Assembly (NCBI GenBank): GCA_023957125.1
Contig: JAMLHL010000003.1
Span: 1-64,000 of the forward strand
Source: Chitinophagaceae bacterium
GTDB lineage: Bacteria; Bacteroidota; Bacteroidia; Chitinophagales; Chitinophagaceae
DNA length: 64,000 bases
Reading direction: 5' to 3'
Shown here: in pieces, positions 40,268 to 50,800 of the stretch
How the letters are laid out: the number at the start of each line of letters is the position of its first letter
Numbering within the stretch: position 1 is the stretch's first letter
Notes under the pieces: generated by a model
Databases searched by the model: none
Seen by the model: the letters and a program-made list of their open reading frames with translations, nothing else
What the model was told of the DNA's origin: nothing
Made by a program: the position numbers and the translations under genes

Positions 40268-42709
40268 ATGGTGTGGACGAGGCTCATTATTATTTCCAGC
40301 TGGCTGCTGTTGAGGGTCGCTCCATCCTTTAGCCAGGATCAATCCTGCCCTTTCAATATCAACTTTTCAGAGGGAAACCTCTCCTTATGGTCTGCACAAA
40401 CAGGTTTGGTAAACGGCTTAACACGGCAATATCCCGCACCCAATTCGGGGGTGTCGGCGATCCAGGAATACGGGATCTCCACTACGGGCATACAGGTAAT
40501 AACCACACCCGGCACGGATAAATATGGTGGATTTTCTACCATCCCCACCATCAATGGATATACTTATAATTATGCCATTAAATTAGGATCGGATGCCACC
40601 TCATGGGATATTCGCAGCAACGACCGCAATCCCGGAGGTTTTGTGCGCTCCGTTACCTACGTCGTCAATGTTCCGGCAGGCGCTCCTTCTGATCCCTATA
40701 CCATGACTTATGCGTATGCTTTGATCCTGGAAAACGGCACGCATAACTCTAATCAGCAACCCGTTTTTACAGCCACTATAAAAGGACCCGCCGGCATTAT
40801 CACCTGTGCCTCTCCTTCTTATTATCTTCCTACGTTTAACAACGCCGGGGGAGGAGACAGCCGGGCATCCACGGGGGCAACCCTGGATTCTGCCACGGCG
40901 ATAGCCAACGGATTTTCCCTGAGTCCCACCCTGTTCCTTTCCCATTCGGGGCAAAACAACAACAACGGCGTGTGGCTTCAGGATGTGTGGACAAAACCCT
41001 GGACGGAAGTAACCTTTGACCTGTCGGCCTACCGGGGGCAGCAGGTTACACTTACCTTTGAAGCCAGTAATTGTGTTCCCGGAGCACATTTCGCTTACGC
41101 TTACATAGCGCTGCGCGATGATTGCGGCGGACTTGATATCTCGGGATACCGGGACGCCTGCACCAATACCAGCACCACCTATTCTATCCCGGCATTAGCC
41201 AACAGCACTTATACCTGGACGGTGCCTCCCGGCTGGCAAATCGTTTCAGGCGACGACACAAATATTATTACCGTGATCCCCGGCAATACCGGGGGCATTA
41301 TTACCGCACGGGAAGTGAACAGTTGTGCTGATCTCAGGGGCTCTATCACCGTAACTACATCGCCCCCGACAATAGCCGGCAGGGTTACCGGCGATAATAC
41401 CGTTTGCGCCGGCAATAATGCCACCGAACTAAGGCTCAGCGGCGAAACAGGGGATATACTTAAATGGGTGTATTCAACAGACGGGATCAGCTGGTCGGAC
41501 ATCAACAACACTACCCACCAGTATTCTGCCGTGGATCTGGGCGCTACCACCCGATACCGGGCCGTGATCCAAAATGGGAGCGGCTGCAGTATAGACAGCA
41601 GCGACGCGGCCATCGTAACCGTAAACCCCCGAAGCGTTGGAGGAATATTGACTCCGGATGATTTCTCCATCTGCACAGGTCAAACACAGCAAAACCTGAT
41701 CAGCCTGGAGGGAAGCGTAGGCCAGGTTCAAAACTGGCAATATTCTTACGATAATAACAACTGGAATGACTTCTCCACAGCAAATACCGGCACACAATAC
41801 AATGTAAACGCTGTCACTCAAACTACTTATTACCGGACGCTGGTGAAAAGCGGCCTATGCCCTGCCGACACCAGTGCGGTTGCCAGTGTCCGGTATATCA
41901 ATGTTCCATTCCCGGCAGCCGGCATTACCCCTGACGAAGCATCCATATGCTACGGCACAGGCACCCCGGTAAATGTCAACATTACTTCCGGCACCGGTTA
42001 TTCCTGGAACAATGCAAACACACTCACCAATGCGGGGGATGGAGTAGTTACCGCATTGCCTTTTTCTTTCAGCGCTACCGCCACGCCGTTGCAAAACACA
42101 GATTATATCCTGAGCGTTACCAATGCGGGGTGTCCCAATACCTTCCTGGATACCTTCCGGGTTTCCGTTACGCAACCTATTATCGTTTTTGCCGGCAATG
42201 ATACCTCTATTGTAGCGGCTCAGCCCCTGCAGCTAAACGCCATCGTCAACGATTCCCTGGCCAACCGATATACCTGGACTCCTTCCACCGGGCTGAACTA
42301 CACAGATATTGCCAATCCTGTTGCCGGACTGCAACACATGGCGGGCAGTACCCTTACCTATACCGTCAAAGCCGCCACAGCAGAAGGCTGTTTCGGGCAG
42401 GATGATATAAAAGTAACAGTGTTTACAACCCTGCCTGACATCTTTGTTCCTTCGGCTTTTACGCCCAACGGCGACCGGCTGAATGATATCCTGCGCCCCA
42501 TTGGTGTGGGCATCTCCCAATTCAATTATTTCCGTATCTATAACCGGTGGGGACAACTGGTATTCAGCTCCGGCAACCAACAGGAGGGATGGGACGGAAC
42601 CATCAACGGCCGGATACAATCCACTGCCACCTATGTATATATCGCCCAGGGGGTGGATTATACCGGCAAGGTGATCAACAAAAGAGGAAGTTTTATATTG
42701 ATACGTTAG
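40268..42709 (+). CDS. T9SS type B secreted protein with PKD/Ig-like repeats
   Basis: The start is the ATG at 40268, which opens a signal peptide (MVWTRLIIISSWLLL, cleavage near SFSQ). The roughly 813-residue protein has an N-terminal jelly-roll-like region, then repeated Ig/PKD-like units (for example CTNTSTTYSIPALANSTYTW and CSIDSSDAAIVTVNP). It ends in the gliding-motility-type C-terminal domain: PSAFTPNGDRLNDILRPIG, FRIYNRWGQLVFSS, GWDGTINGR. That domain directs export by the type IX system. It is probably a surface or released adhesin; the ligand is unknown. Confidence 0.92.
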   Translation: MVWTRLIIISSWLLLRVAPSFSQDQSCPFNINFSEGNLSLWSAQTGLVNGLTRQYPAPNSGVSAIQEYGISTTGIQVITTPGTDKYGGFSTIPTINGYTYNYAIKLGSDATSWDIRSNDRNPGGFVRSVTYVVNVPAGAPSDPYTMTYAYALILENGTHNSNQQPVFTATIKGPAGIITCASPSYYLPTFNNAGGGDSRASTGATLDSATAIANGFSLSPTLFLSHSGQNNNNGVWLQDVWTKPWTEVTFDLSAYRGQQVTLTFEASNCVPGAHFAYAYIALRDDCGGLDISGYRDACTNTSTTYSIPALANSTYTWTVPPGWQIVSGDDTNIITVIPGNTGGIITAREVNSCADLRGSITVTTSPPTIAGRVTGDNTVCAGNNATELRLSGETGDILKWVYSTDGISWSDINNTTHQYSAVDLGATTRYRAVIQNGSGCSIDSSDAAIVTVNPRSVGGILTPDDFSICTGQTQQNLISLEGSVGQVQNWQYSYDNNNWNDFSTANTGTQYNVNAVTQTTYYRTLVKSGLCPADTSAVASVRYINVPFPAAGITPDEASICYGTGTPVNVNITSGTGYSWNNANTLTNAGDGVVTALPFSFSATATPLQNTDYILSVTNAGCPNTFLDTFRVSVTQPIIVFAGNDTSIVAAQPLQLNAIVNDSLANRYTWTPSTGLNYTDIANPVAGLQHMAGSTLTYTVKAATAEGCFGQDDIKVTVFTTLPDIFVPSAFTPNGDRLNDILRPIGVGISQFNYFRIYNRWGQLVFSSGNQQEGWDGTINGRIQSTATYVYIAQGVDYTGKVINKRGSFILIR

Positions 42710-42977
42710 ATACTTTAGCCTGGTCAGAGCCCATTACTCACAGACCGGGACAGAAGAGTAACGATTATAAAAAATAATTTCGCAGTCATGGAATGGCCAC
42801 AAGTTGTTACAAACGGAAAATTGCGTTTTTTGCAAAGGCCTGCAGATAATAAAATCTTCCTGCATCACAGCGATCACTCATAACCTATACGTCCATCCAT
42901 GCCCGTGCACACTTTCATTCCCAATTGTTTCCAGTATCATGCCAGAAATTTGTTCCGAAATTTAAAAATCAAATGAA

Positions 42978-43424
42978 ATGAAAAAGTATTTTTTATCAGC
43001 ATTAGCATTGCTTATCACATTCGCCACCGTTACTGGACAGGATATTCCTAAAAGAAATGTGCCTTCAGTGATCCTCAACAATTTTCAAAAATCGTTCCCC
43101 AATGCTAAAGACGTGGAATGGGAGAAAAAAGGAGACGTTTATAAAGTAGATTTTGAAACCGGCACTTTCAGAAATGATCATAGCGCATGGTATAATGCCG
43201 GGGGCGAACTGATCCGCCATAAACAGGAAATATCTAAAAAAAATCTCCCCCGGGCAGTTTTGGCGGCGATAGAAAAAGATTACCCGGGATACAGGGTAAA
43301 TGATGTGGAAAAAATAACAGAAAAAAACCAGGTATCATATAAGATGGAAGTAAAATCTCTTACAGAAGATTGGGACATTATTTACGATGCTTCCGGAAAG
43401 ATTTTGAGTAAAAAGGCGGATTAA
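42978..43424 (+). CDS. Exported PepSY-like (DUF2874) protein
   Basis: The 148-residue protein has a signal peptide (MKKYFLSALALLITFATVTG). Two PepSY-like repeats follow, each with a VP/LP-xxVL-x(n)-F/YP pattern: PSVILNNFQKSFPNAKDVEW and RAVLAAIEKDYPGYRVNDVE. Such periplasmic proteins often sit next to two-component systems, and here a response regulator gene starts 45 bases later. It may be a sensor accessory or a target of that system. Confidence 0.88.
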   Translation: MKKYFLSALALLITFATVTGQDIPKRNVPSVILNNFQKSFPNAKDVEWEKKGDVYKVDFETGTFRNDHSAWYNAGGELIRHKQEISKKNLPRAVLAAIEKDYPGYRVNDVEKITEKNQVSYKMEVKSLTEDWDIIYDASGKILSKKAD

Positions 43425-43469
43425 GAATTAGGTGTTAAATTTGAAATCACCGGTAATCTCCCTGGTTCA

Positions 43470-44147
43470 ATGAAATTACTGATCATAGAAGACGAAAAAG
43501 AATTAGCAGGATTGCTTGCGGAATCGCTGGCAAGAGAGCAATTTGTGGTGGAGTCAGCCGGTGATTTTGATACCGCCATGGAAAAATTAGGCGTTTATAA
43601 CTACGACTGCATACTGCTGGATATCGGGTTGCCCGATGGAAACGGTCTGGATATCCTTCGCCAATTGAAAGAGGAGGGCAAGTCTGAAAACGTAATCATC
43701 ATTTCTGCCCGGGACTCCTTAGACGATAAATTAGCCGGGTTGGATCTGGGCGCCGATGATTACCTGACCAAACCCTTCCATATAGCCGAATTGAATGCAC
43801 GCGTAAAAGCCGTTTTGAGACGAAAAGAAACCGATGGGAAACACCTGCTGGAATTCGGGAACCTGACGCTTGATTTAAAGGAGCGGCAGGCATTTGTGAA
43901 AGACAACAACCTACAGCTTAACCGCAAGGAGTTTGATATCCTGAACTATTTTTTACTCAACAAGACCCGGCTGGTAACCAAAACCGCCTTAGCCGAACAT
44001 GTTTGGGGCGACAATATAGACCAGGCAGATAATTTCGATTTCATTTACTACCAGATGAAAAACCTGCGTAAAAAATTACGCGACAACGACGCCGGTATCG
44101 AGATCGAATCCGTTTACGGCGTGGGGTACCGAAGCATAGAAAAATGA
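43470..44147 (+). CDS. OmpR/PhoB-type response regulator
   Basis: The 225-residue protein has a receiver domain with the acidic pair (LLIIEDEKE), phospho-acceptor Asp in ILLDIGLPDGNG and Lys in LTKPFH. A winged-helix DNA-binding domain follows (NRKEFDILNYFLLNKTRLVTK, ending YGVGYR). Its stop overlaps the start of the histidine kinase gene. Confidence 0.97.
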   Translation: MKLLIIEDEKELAGLLAESLAREQFVVESAGDFDTAMEKLGVYNYDCILLDIGLPDGNGLDILRQLKEEGKSENVIIISARDSLDDKLAGLDLGADDYLTKPFHIAELNARVKAVLRRKETDGKHLLEFGNLTLDLKERQAFVKDNNLQLNRKEFDILNYFLLNKTRLVTKTALAEHVWGDNIDQADNFDFIYYQMKNLRKKLRDNDAGIEIESVYGVGYRSIEK

Positions 44148-45424
44148 AGTTACTCAACCAATCCATCAAACACATCTCCATTTCTATCCTGGCCGTTGTG
44201 GGCATTTGGGGAGCTGTGTTCTATTATAATATGATAGAAGAAATCAAGGAAAATGTGGACGATGGATTAGAAAACTATAAACGGCAGATCATTTATAAAG
44301 CCAACCGGGACACCGCGCTGCTTTCACGTGTTGACTTTGATGAAGCTTTTTATTCGATCCACCCGATTGACAAACAGCCGGCGCTTACATTCACAGATCA
44401 GTACAAGGATACGGTAGTACACATCAGAGGCATAGATGAGGTGTACGCCAGAACAGACCCGGCACGGATGCTGACCACGGCGTTCGAAGACGGCGGCAAA
44501 TACTATGAACTCAAGATCATTAACCCGATGATTGAAAAAAACGATCTGATCCATCGGCTGTTGATCAATATGATCTGGCTGTATGCTTTTTTGGTCATTG
44601 CGATCATTATTATTAACAATATTGTTTTACAACGCCTGTGGAAACCTTTTTACCAACTACTCCAAAAAATCAAAACTTACAGGTTAGGGAGCAACGAAAA
44701 TTTTCCTGAAGTAAAGACCCGCACCAGGGAGTTCAACGATTTACAAAAAGCGGTGAATACCTTATTAAGCCACAGCACCCAGGTCTATGACCAGCAAAAA
44801 CAGTTTATCGGCAACGCTTCTCACGAACTGCAAACCCCCTTAGCCATTATGGTCAATAAATTGGAACTGCTGTTAGAAAAAGGAAATTTAAACGATGAGG
44901 ACGCCGAAAAGATCGCCGAAACCATGAATATGGCCGAACGCCTTATAAGAGTTAATAAATCATTATTGTTGCTGACCAAAATAGAGAACAAACAGTTCCT
45001 GGATGAACAACCTGTTTCGGTTAACCGGGTAGTGGAACAGAGGTTGCCGGACTTAAAAGATATAGCGGATTTCAGGAAAATTACCATTTCCTTTGTCCAG
45101 GAAGCAGAACTGACGAAAGAGATGGATCCGGCTCTTGCTGAGATTTTGGTATCTAATCTTCTGCGGAACGCTTTCTTCCACAATACGCCAAAAGCCGGGG
45201 CAGTGAATATAACCATATCTGAAAAAAAACTGCATATCATCAATACAGGAAAAGACATGCCACTGGATGCCGACAAAATATTCGACCGGTTCTACAAGTC
45301 CGGCTCCGGCAATGAGCATACAGGCTTAGGCCTCACTATTATAAAAGCCATCTGCGATCTATACGGCATTTCAATCACTTACCAATACAAAGATCGCTGC
45401 CATCATTTCACATTGATTTTTTGA
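44144..45424 (+). CDS. Sensor histidine kinase
   Basis: The 426-residue protein has a transmembrane helix near residues 10-30, a periplasmic sensor of about 105 residues, and a second helix near 140-162. The kinase core follows: H-box FIGNASHELQTPLAIM, N-box LVSNLLRNAFFHN and G-box HTGLGLTIIKAI. The HAMP region is short. It overlaps the regulator gene by four bases. The signal is unknown; the adjacent PepSY-like protein is a candidate partner. Confidence 0.96.
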   Translation: MKLLNQSIKHISISILAVVGIWGAVFYYNMIEEIKENVDDGLENYKRQIIYKANRDTALLSRVDFDEAFYSIHPIDKQPALTFTDQYKDTVVHIRGIDEVYARTDPARMLTTAFEDGGKYYELKIINPMIEKNDLIHRLLINMIWLYAFLVIAIIIINNIVLQRLWKPFYQLLQKIKTYRLGSNENFPEVKTRTREFNDLQKAVNTLLSHSTQVYDQQKQFIGNASHELQTPLAIMVNKLELLLEKGNLNDEDAEKIAETMNMAERLIRVNKSLLLLTKIENKQFLDEQPVSVNRVVEQRLPDLKDIADFRKITISFVQEAELTKEMDPALAEILVSNLLRNAFFHNTPKAGAVNITISEKKLHIINTGKDMPLDADKIFDRFYKSGSGNEHTGLGLTIIKAICDLYGISITYQYKDRCHHFTLIF

Positions 45425-45521
45425 CCCGCTGTAAACAGGATTTAACATTCCCGGTTCACAATTCCTAAGTCTTTCCAGAATTGATATTTTCCTTTGCGCA
45501 ACTCAATTAAAATTAAACTGA

Positions 45522-46163
45522 ATGGAAGTTATTATAGAGTCCCTGCAACATCTTTTAAACCCCAACTGGATCATGAAAAATGGCGGGCTTTATTTAGTTC
45601 TTGCCATTTTGTTTATTGAAACCGGGTTATTTTTTGGCTTCTTCCTGCCAGGCGACCCTTTATTGTTCATCTCCGGGATGCTGATAGCTTCTGCCAACGA
45701 AAACCCTCACCCCTTCGATACGGATGTGCTGAATCTGCCATTTTGGATGGGCGTATTCACGGTGTCCGCAATCATTGGGAACATTGTTGGATATTGGTTT
45801 GGCAAAAAGTTCGGACATATTTTGCATCAGAAAAAAGATACCTGGCTGTTCAAGAAAAAACACATAGCCGCAGCGCACGATTTTTACGAAAGCAAAGGCG
45901 GCTTCGCGATCGCTATCGCCAGGTTCCTGCCTGTCGCCAGAACGTTTGCGCCGATCATTGCCGGGATGGTGGAAATGGAATACAAAAAATTCATGTTTTA
46001 CAATATCATCGGCGCTATCATTTGGGTGGTAAGCATTACCACCTTAGGCTTTGTACTGGGTGAAAACGCATGGGTTAAAACGAATTTGGAGTATGTTATC
46101 TCAGGACTGGTACTGATCGTTACAGCCCCCGTGATCATAAAAATTTTTATAAAAAAGAAGTAA
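45522..46163 (+). CDS. DedA family (SNARE-associated) membrane protein
   Basis: The 213-residue polytopic protein shows the DedA signatures FFLPGDPLLFISGML and RFLPVARTFAPIIAGM, with several hydrophobic helices. Family members are linked to lipid carrier recycling and membrane homeostasis. It may share a transcript with the upstream two-component system, about 100 bases away. Confidence 0.93.
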   Translation: MEVIIESLQHLLNPNWIMKNGGLYLVLAILFIETGLFFGFFLPGDPLLFISGMLIASANENPHPFDTDVLNLPFWMGVFTVSAIIGNIVGYWFGKKFGHILHQKKDTWLFKKKHIAAAHDFYESKGGFAIAIARFLPVARTFAPIIAGMVEMEYKKFMFYNIIGAIIWVVSITTLGFVLGENAWVKTNLEYVISGLVLIVTAPVIIKIFIKKK

Positions 46164-46180
46164 CCCTCTCCATTTCAGAA

Positions 46181-46213
46181 GCACCAATGCTTCGGTATGA
46201 CCAGCGTTGGTGC
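46181..46213. repeat. Inverted repeat after the DedA gene
   Basis: GCACCAATGC (46181-46190) pairs with GCGTTGGTGC (46204-46213) with one mismatch. The loop TTCGGTATGACCA resembles the dispersed TACTCCGGCATGACC repeats near 39890. It could end the DedA transcript. Confidence 0.55.
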
Positions 46214-46308
46214 ATGGATCGGCGCAGGAATGTTACTATAGGTTCCTGTGCCAGGGGACCGGGCAATGACATTTGAAGCGCGATCAGTATTTCGTTGCCG
46301 GTCGCCTC

Positions 46309-47394
46309 TCACCGCCCCTCCTTCACAACCCGGTCAATCTCCTCCAGCAATCCGTCTTTCGGATAGTCTTCTCCCAACTGCCAGAACATCAGTCCGCCTA
46401 ATTTTTTATTCAGCGCATACCGGGTTTTCAACCCCACGGATCTTTTATCATCATAGGTATAGAATAAACCGAGCTTCTTGTTATAAACGAATGGCGCTTT
46501 GGCCGTATCGTCCCAATAGAACGAATACTCATTTTCCTTTTTCAGCTCGTCAATCTTCACAATAGATTGGGCGGCTTTAAACTTTCCGCTTTGATACAAG
46601 CCATTGTTGATGTCCGGTACATTCTCCCATATACGGCCATAAAACGCCAGCCCGATTATGATCTTTCCGGCAGGTACTCCTCTGCTGATCATTTCATTCA
46701 CTCCATAGTTTACAGAGAAGGGGTTTTCGGAAGTAGAATACAGGGGCGTGTGATGGCCGGTTACTTTCGAATAGCCATTCACAAGATCGTAACTCATTAG
46801 GTTGATAAAGTCAACCTGCGCGGATACCTTTTTCCACTCTACCGCATCTTCAAAATATTTATCAAAACCTCCGGCTGCAAAGGAAATGATGTATTTCTTC
46901 CCCAGGGTTTTACGAAGCCGTTTAACCAAAGCCGTAAAGTTCGCCTTGTCTTCCGGCTTGTACGGATGGCCGGGAGGCCCCTCCACAGCCGGGTATTCCC
47001 AATCCAGGTCAATCCCGTCCGCTCCATATTTTTCCAGCGCCGCTTTCACCGATAGAGCAAACGCCCGCCGGTTTGCCGCATCTGAAAAAACTTCGCTGCA
47101 TGTGAAACAGCCTGTCCAGCCGCCAAGCGAGAGCAAAACCTTTAGATCGGGATAGACCTTCTTGAAGCTCACCATTTTCTCAAGCGTGGCTATGCCCGCC
47201 GGGCTGCCGGGGTCAAGCCGGTTACCTTTAAGATGCGAAAAACAATGAATAATATGCGTTACCTTGCTGATATCGTATTCAGCCAGTTTTTCCGCGCTGC
47301 CTGCATAATAGGCTATTACTTTAAAATCCTTTTTTTGAGCATACGCGTGAAAGCTGATGAAAGCGATGAAAATAAAAGAAACCAGGATACGCAT
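46309..47394 (-). CDS. Secreted GH18 family glycoside hydrolase
   Basis: The 361-residue protein has a signal peptide (MRILVSFIFIAFISFHAYA) and a TIM barrel with LKVLLSLGGWTG and the GH18 catalytic motif DGIDLDWEYP. Downstream are INLMSYDLVNGYSKVTGHHTP and a closing GLMFWQLGED. The complete DxxDxDxE motif indicates an active enzyme, a chitinase or endo-beta-N-acetylglucosaminidase. There is no binding module or T9SS tag. Confidence 0.94.
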   Translation of the reverse strand: MRILVSFIFIAFISFHAYAQKKDFKVIAYYAGSAEKLAEYDISKVTHIIHCFSHLKGNRLDPGSPAGIATLEKMVSFKKVYPDLKVLLSLGGWTGCFTCSEVFSDAANRRAFALSVKAALEKYGADGIDLDWEYPAVEGPPGHPYKPEDKANFTALVKRLRKTLGKKYIISFAAGGFDKYFEDAVEWKKVSAQVDFINLMSYDLVNGYSKVTGHHTPLYSTSENPFSVNYGVNEMISRGVPAGKIIIGLAFYGRIWENVPDINNGLYQSGKFKAAQSIVKIDELKKENEYSFYWDDTAKAPFVYNKKLGLFYTYDDKRSVGLKTRYALNKKLGGLMFWQLGEDYPKDGLLEEIDRVVKEGR

Positions 47395-47412
47395 AGGCGA
47401 TCATTATCCCGA

Positions 47413-47441
47413 TAAAGATAGGACAATTTAATGCACCCAAA
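47413..47441 (-). promoter_or_regulatory. Candidate promoter of the GH18 gene
   Basis: On the minus strand TTTG (47438-47441) is followed after 17 bases by TATCTTTA (47413-47420), one base off consensus and 18 bases before the start codon. Confidence 0.45.
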
Positions 47442-47466
47442 GAATAGGGTGCATCCCATATTTTCG

Positions 47467-47523
47467 CAGGCGGGGGAGACACCCGCCTGTAGAATTCACT
47501 AACGGTCGGTGTCCCACCGACCG
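47467..47523. repeat. Pair of REP-like palindromes
   Basis: CAGGCGGG/CCCGCCTG (47467-47489) and CGGTCGGTG/CACCGACCG (47503-47523) lie 13 bases apart. The two share a GGTGTC/GACACC centre in opposite orientation. They resemble two half-units of a dispersed intergenic palindrome. The rest of 47395-47830 is AT-rich leader of gltB. Confidence 0.65.
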
Positions 47524-47830
47524 GAATACCACAGATGAAGCGAAAATTCGGGATAGACCCAAAGAATAAGCCGGATATCTTATCTACATAGCCAAACCGT
47601 TCTGACAATTATAAACAACGCCATTTTTACCTGGTTCATCTCTTTCCTTTTCAATCTGACAACAATAGGATGAACCTCGTTGCATCCCATTAACAATTCA
47701 TTAGCGAAAATTTGATAAATAGCTACGATAATAAAAAATATTTAGTATTTTTACACGATTGCCTAATATTTATTTGATATAATCTAATAATATAGGGTTT
47801 TATTTTGACTTTATTTAATACCTATTGTGT

Positions 47831-50800
47831 ATGGTAAGAAGTGGATTATACCGGCAGGAATTTGAGCACGACTCCTGCGGCGTTGGTTTTGTAGCTAATA
47901 TCAAAGGCAATAAATCACACCAGATCATTGCAGATGCGCTTACCCTCCTTGAGAATATGGAACATCGCGGCGCCTGCGGCTGTGAAGCCAACACCGGTGA
48001 CGGCGCGGGGATTATGATACAAACACCGCATGAATTCTTTTTTGCCGAATGTGTAAAATTAGGCGTGCACTTACCCGCTTACGGCAGGTACGGCGTCGGC
48101 GTGATCTTCTTTCCAAAAGAGATCAGAAGAAGGGAAGAATGCCGGGAGATACTGGCCCGCGCTGCTGAAAAATTAGGATTAGACATTCTTGCCTTCCGCA
48201 AGGTGCCGGTTAATACCCATAATATAGGAAAAACCGCCCTTTCCGTGGAGCCCGAATTAGAACAGGTATTCATCGCCTGCCCCGATCACCTTCAAAATCC
48301 GGACGATTTTGAACGCAAGTTATTTATCCTGCGTAAGTACGTTACCCACATCGTCAGCAACACGGTAAAAAAAACCAGTAACGATTTTTATATTGCGTCG
48401 CTTTCCTATAAAACGGTATCCTATAAGGGTCAGCTTACCAGTTTACAACTACGCACCTATTTTCCTGATCTCAGTAACAAAGAGGTAGTAAGCGCATTCG
48501 GATTGATCCATTCCCGGTTTGCTACCAACACTTTTCCCTCATGGAACCTGGCGCAGCCATTTCGTTTTATTGCCCACAACGGGGAGATCAATACCCTGCA
48601 GGGGAATCTGAACTGGCTCAAAACAAGCGAGCATGGATTTTCTTCTGCTTACTTTTCCAAGGAAGAAATGGAGATGCTATTGCCTATTGTGACCAACGGC
48701 CAGTCCGATTCGGCCTGCCTGGATAATATGGTAGAACTGCTTACCCTTTCCGGCCGTTCCCTCCCGCATGTAATGATGATGCTGATTCCCGAAGCCTGGG
48801 ACGATAATGATAAGATGGATCCGGCAAAAAGAGCATTTTACGAATACCACGCCGCCATCATGGAACCCTGGGATGGACCCGCTTCCATCTCGTTTACCGA
48901 CGGAAAGGTCATCGGCGCTACTTTAGACAGGAACGGATTACGTCCCTCCAGGTTTTGTGTTACACACGACGACCGGGTGATCATGGCATCCGAAACAGGC
49001 GCACTCCCTGTAGATCCTTCTAATGTTAAAAGCTATGGACGGCTTCAGCCGGGAAAAATGTTCGTGGTGGACATGGAACAGGGGAGAATTATCAGCGACG
49101 AGGAACTGAAACAACAAATCTGCTCGCAAAAACCTTATGCCGACTGGCTGAATCAATATAAGATCCGGCTGGAAGAACTGGCTTCTCCGCGGGTTACCTT
49201 CACCCATTTGTCTGAAGAATCTGTTTTTAAATACCAAAAGGCTTTTGGCTACAGCACAGAAGACATTGAATCGGTGGTAAAACCTATGGCTATGGACGGA
49301 AAAGAACCCATAGGTTCAATGGGTATGGATATTCCTTTGGCCGCACTTTCCGACCAGCCCCAGCATCTCAGCAGCTACTTCAAGCAATTGTTTGCACAGG
49401 TTACCAATCCTCCCATAGACCCGATAAGGGAAAGATTGGTGATGAGCCTGGCTTCCTATGTAGGCAATTACGGCAACCTGCTGCTGGAAGAACCGATGCA
49501 CTGTCATGGGGTGGCCCTGAAGCATCCGATACTCACCAGCACAGAACTCGAAAAACTGCGCAGTATTGACACGGGGATTTTCCAGGCCAAAACCCTGCAA
49601 TGTTATTTCAGGGCCGATGGGAAACCCGGATCTCTGAAAGCGGGACTGGAAAGACTTTGCCGGTATGCGGTGGATGCTGTGGAAGACGGTTTTGAAGTGA
49701 TCATCCTTTCCGACAGGGCCATTGATTCCGATCACGCTGCAATTCCTTCTTTGCTGGCCGTATCTGCTGTTCACCATCATCTTATCCGTAAAGGCTACCG
49801 CGGCAAAGTGGGTATTGTGGTAGAAGCCGGTGATGTATGGGAAGTGCATCACTTTGCCTGTCTTATTGGGTTTGGCGCAACAGCCATCAATCCTTACCTG
49901 GCGCTGGCTACCATTCGTACCATGAAGTCTGTAGGAAAATGGGATACCGGTCAGGATTGGTACACCCTGCGTAAAAATTATGTAAAGGCGGTATGTTACG
50001 GGTTGCTGAAAGTATTTTCCAAGATGGGGATATCCACCCTTCAATCTTACCAGGGCGCCCAGATCTTTGAAATCGTAGGATTCAACCAGGATGTGGTGAA
50101 CAAATATTTTACCGGTGCGGTCAGCCGAATTGCCGGGATGGGGCTGGATGAAATAGCCAGGGAGGCGCTTGCCAAACATTCGCTGGCCTTCAATCTGAAA
50201 GACATTCCCACAGACCGTTTGCCGGTGGGCGGTGTATATCAATGGAAGCGTAAAGGAGAAGTACACCTGTTCAATCCGCAAACCATTCACCTGTTGCAAC
50301 ATGCAACGCGAATGAACGATTATAATATTTATAAAAGATACAGCAAAGCCGTAAACGACCAGGGAGAGAAAGCCGTTACCTTGCGCAGCCTTTTGCGGTT
50401 CAAACGCAACCGTCCTTCTATTCCTGTTGATGAGGTAGAGCCTGCAGAAAATATCTACAAACGGTTTGCCACAGGCGCCATGTCTTTTGGTTCCATCTCC
50501 TGGGAGGCGCATACTACCCTGGCGATTGCGATGAACCGGTTAGGTGGAAAAAGCAATACCGGAGAAGGCGGGGAAGATGATGTGCGTTACGAACGATTAG
50601 CCAACGGCGACTCGATGCGCTCCGCTATCAAGCAGGTAGCTTCCGCGCGTTTTGGGGTTACAAGCCTGTATCTCACCGAAGCCGATGAACTACAGATCAA
50701 GATGGCGCAGGGCGCTAAACCGGGAGAAGGCGGGCAGTTGCCCGGACATAAAGTGGACGACTGGATCGGAAGGGTGCGGCATGCCACGCCAGGCGTGGGA

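Noticed and set aside
47395..47523. A CRISPR array suggested by the palindromic sequences before gltB
   Set aside because: There are only two dissimilar palindromes, with no repeat-spacer periodicity.
49316..50512. A 398-codon open frame antisense to gltB, with further long antisense frames at 51158-52261 and 47xxx-52xxx
   Set aside because: They lie wholly inside a clearly conserved gene, have no recognisable domain and show shadow composition rich in His, Arg and Phe.
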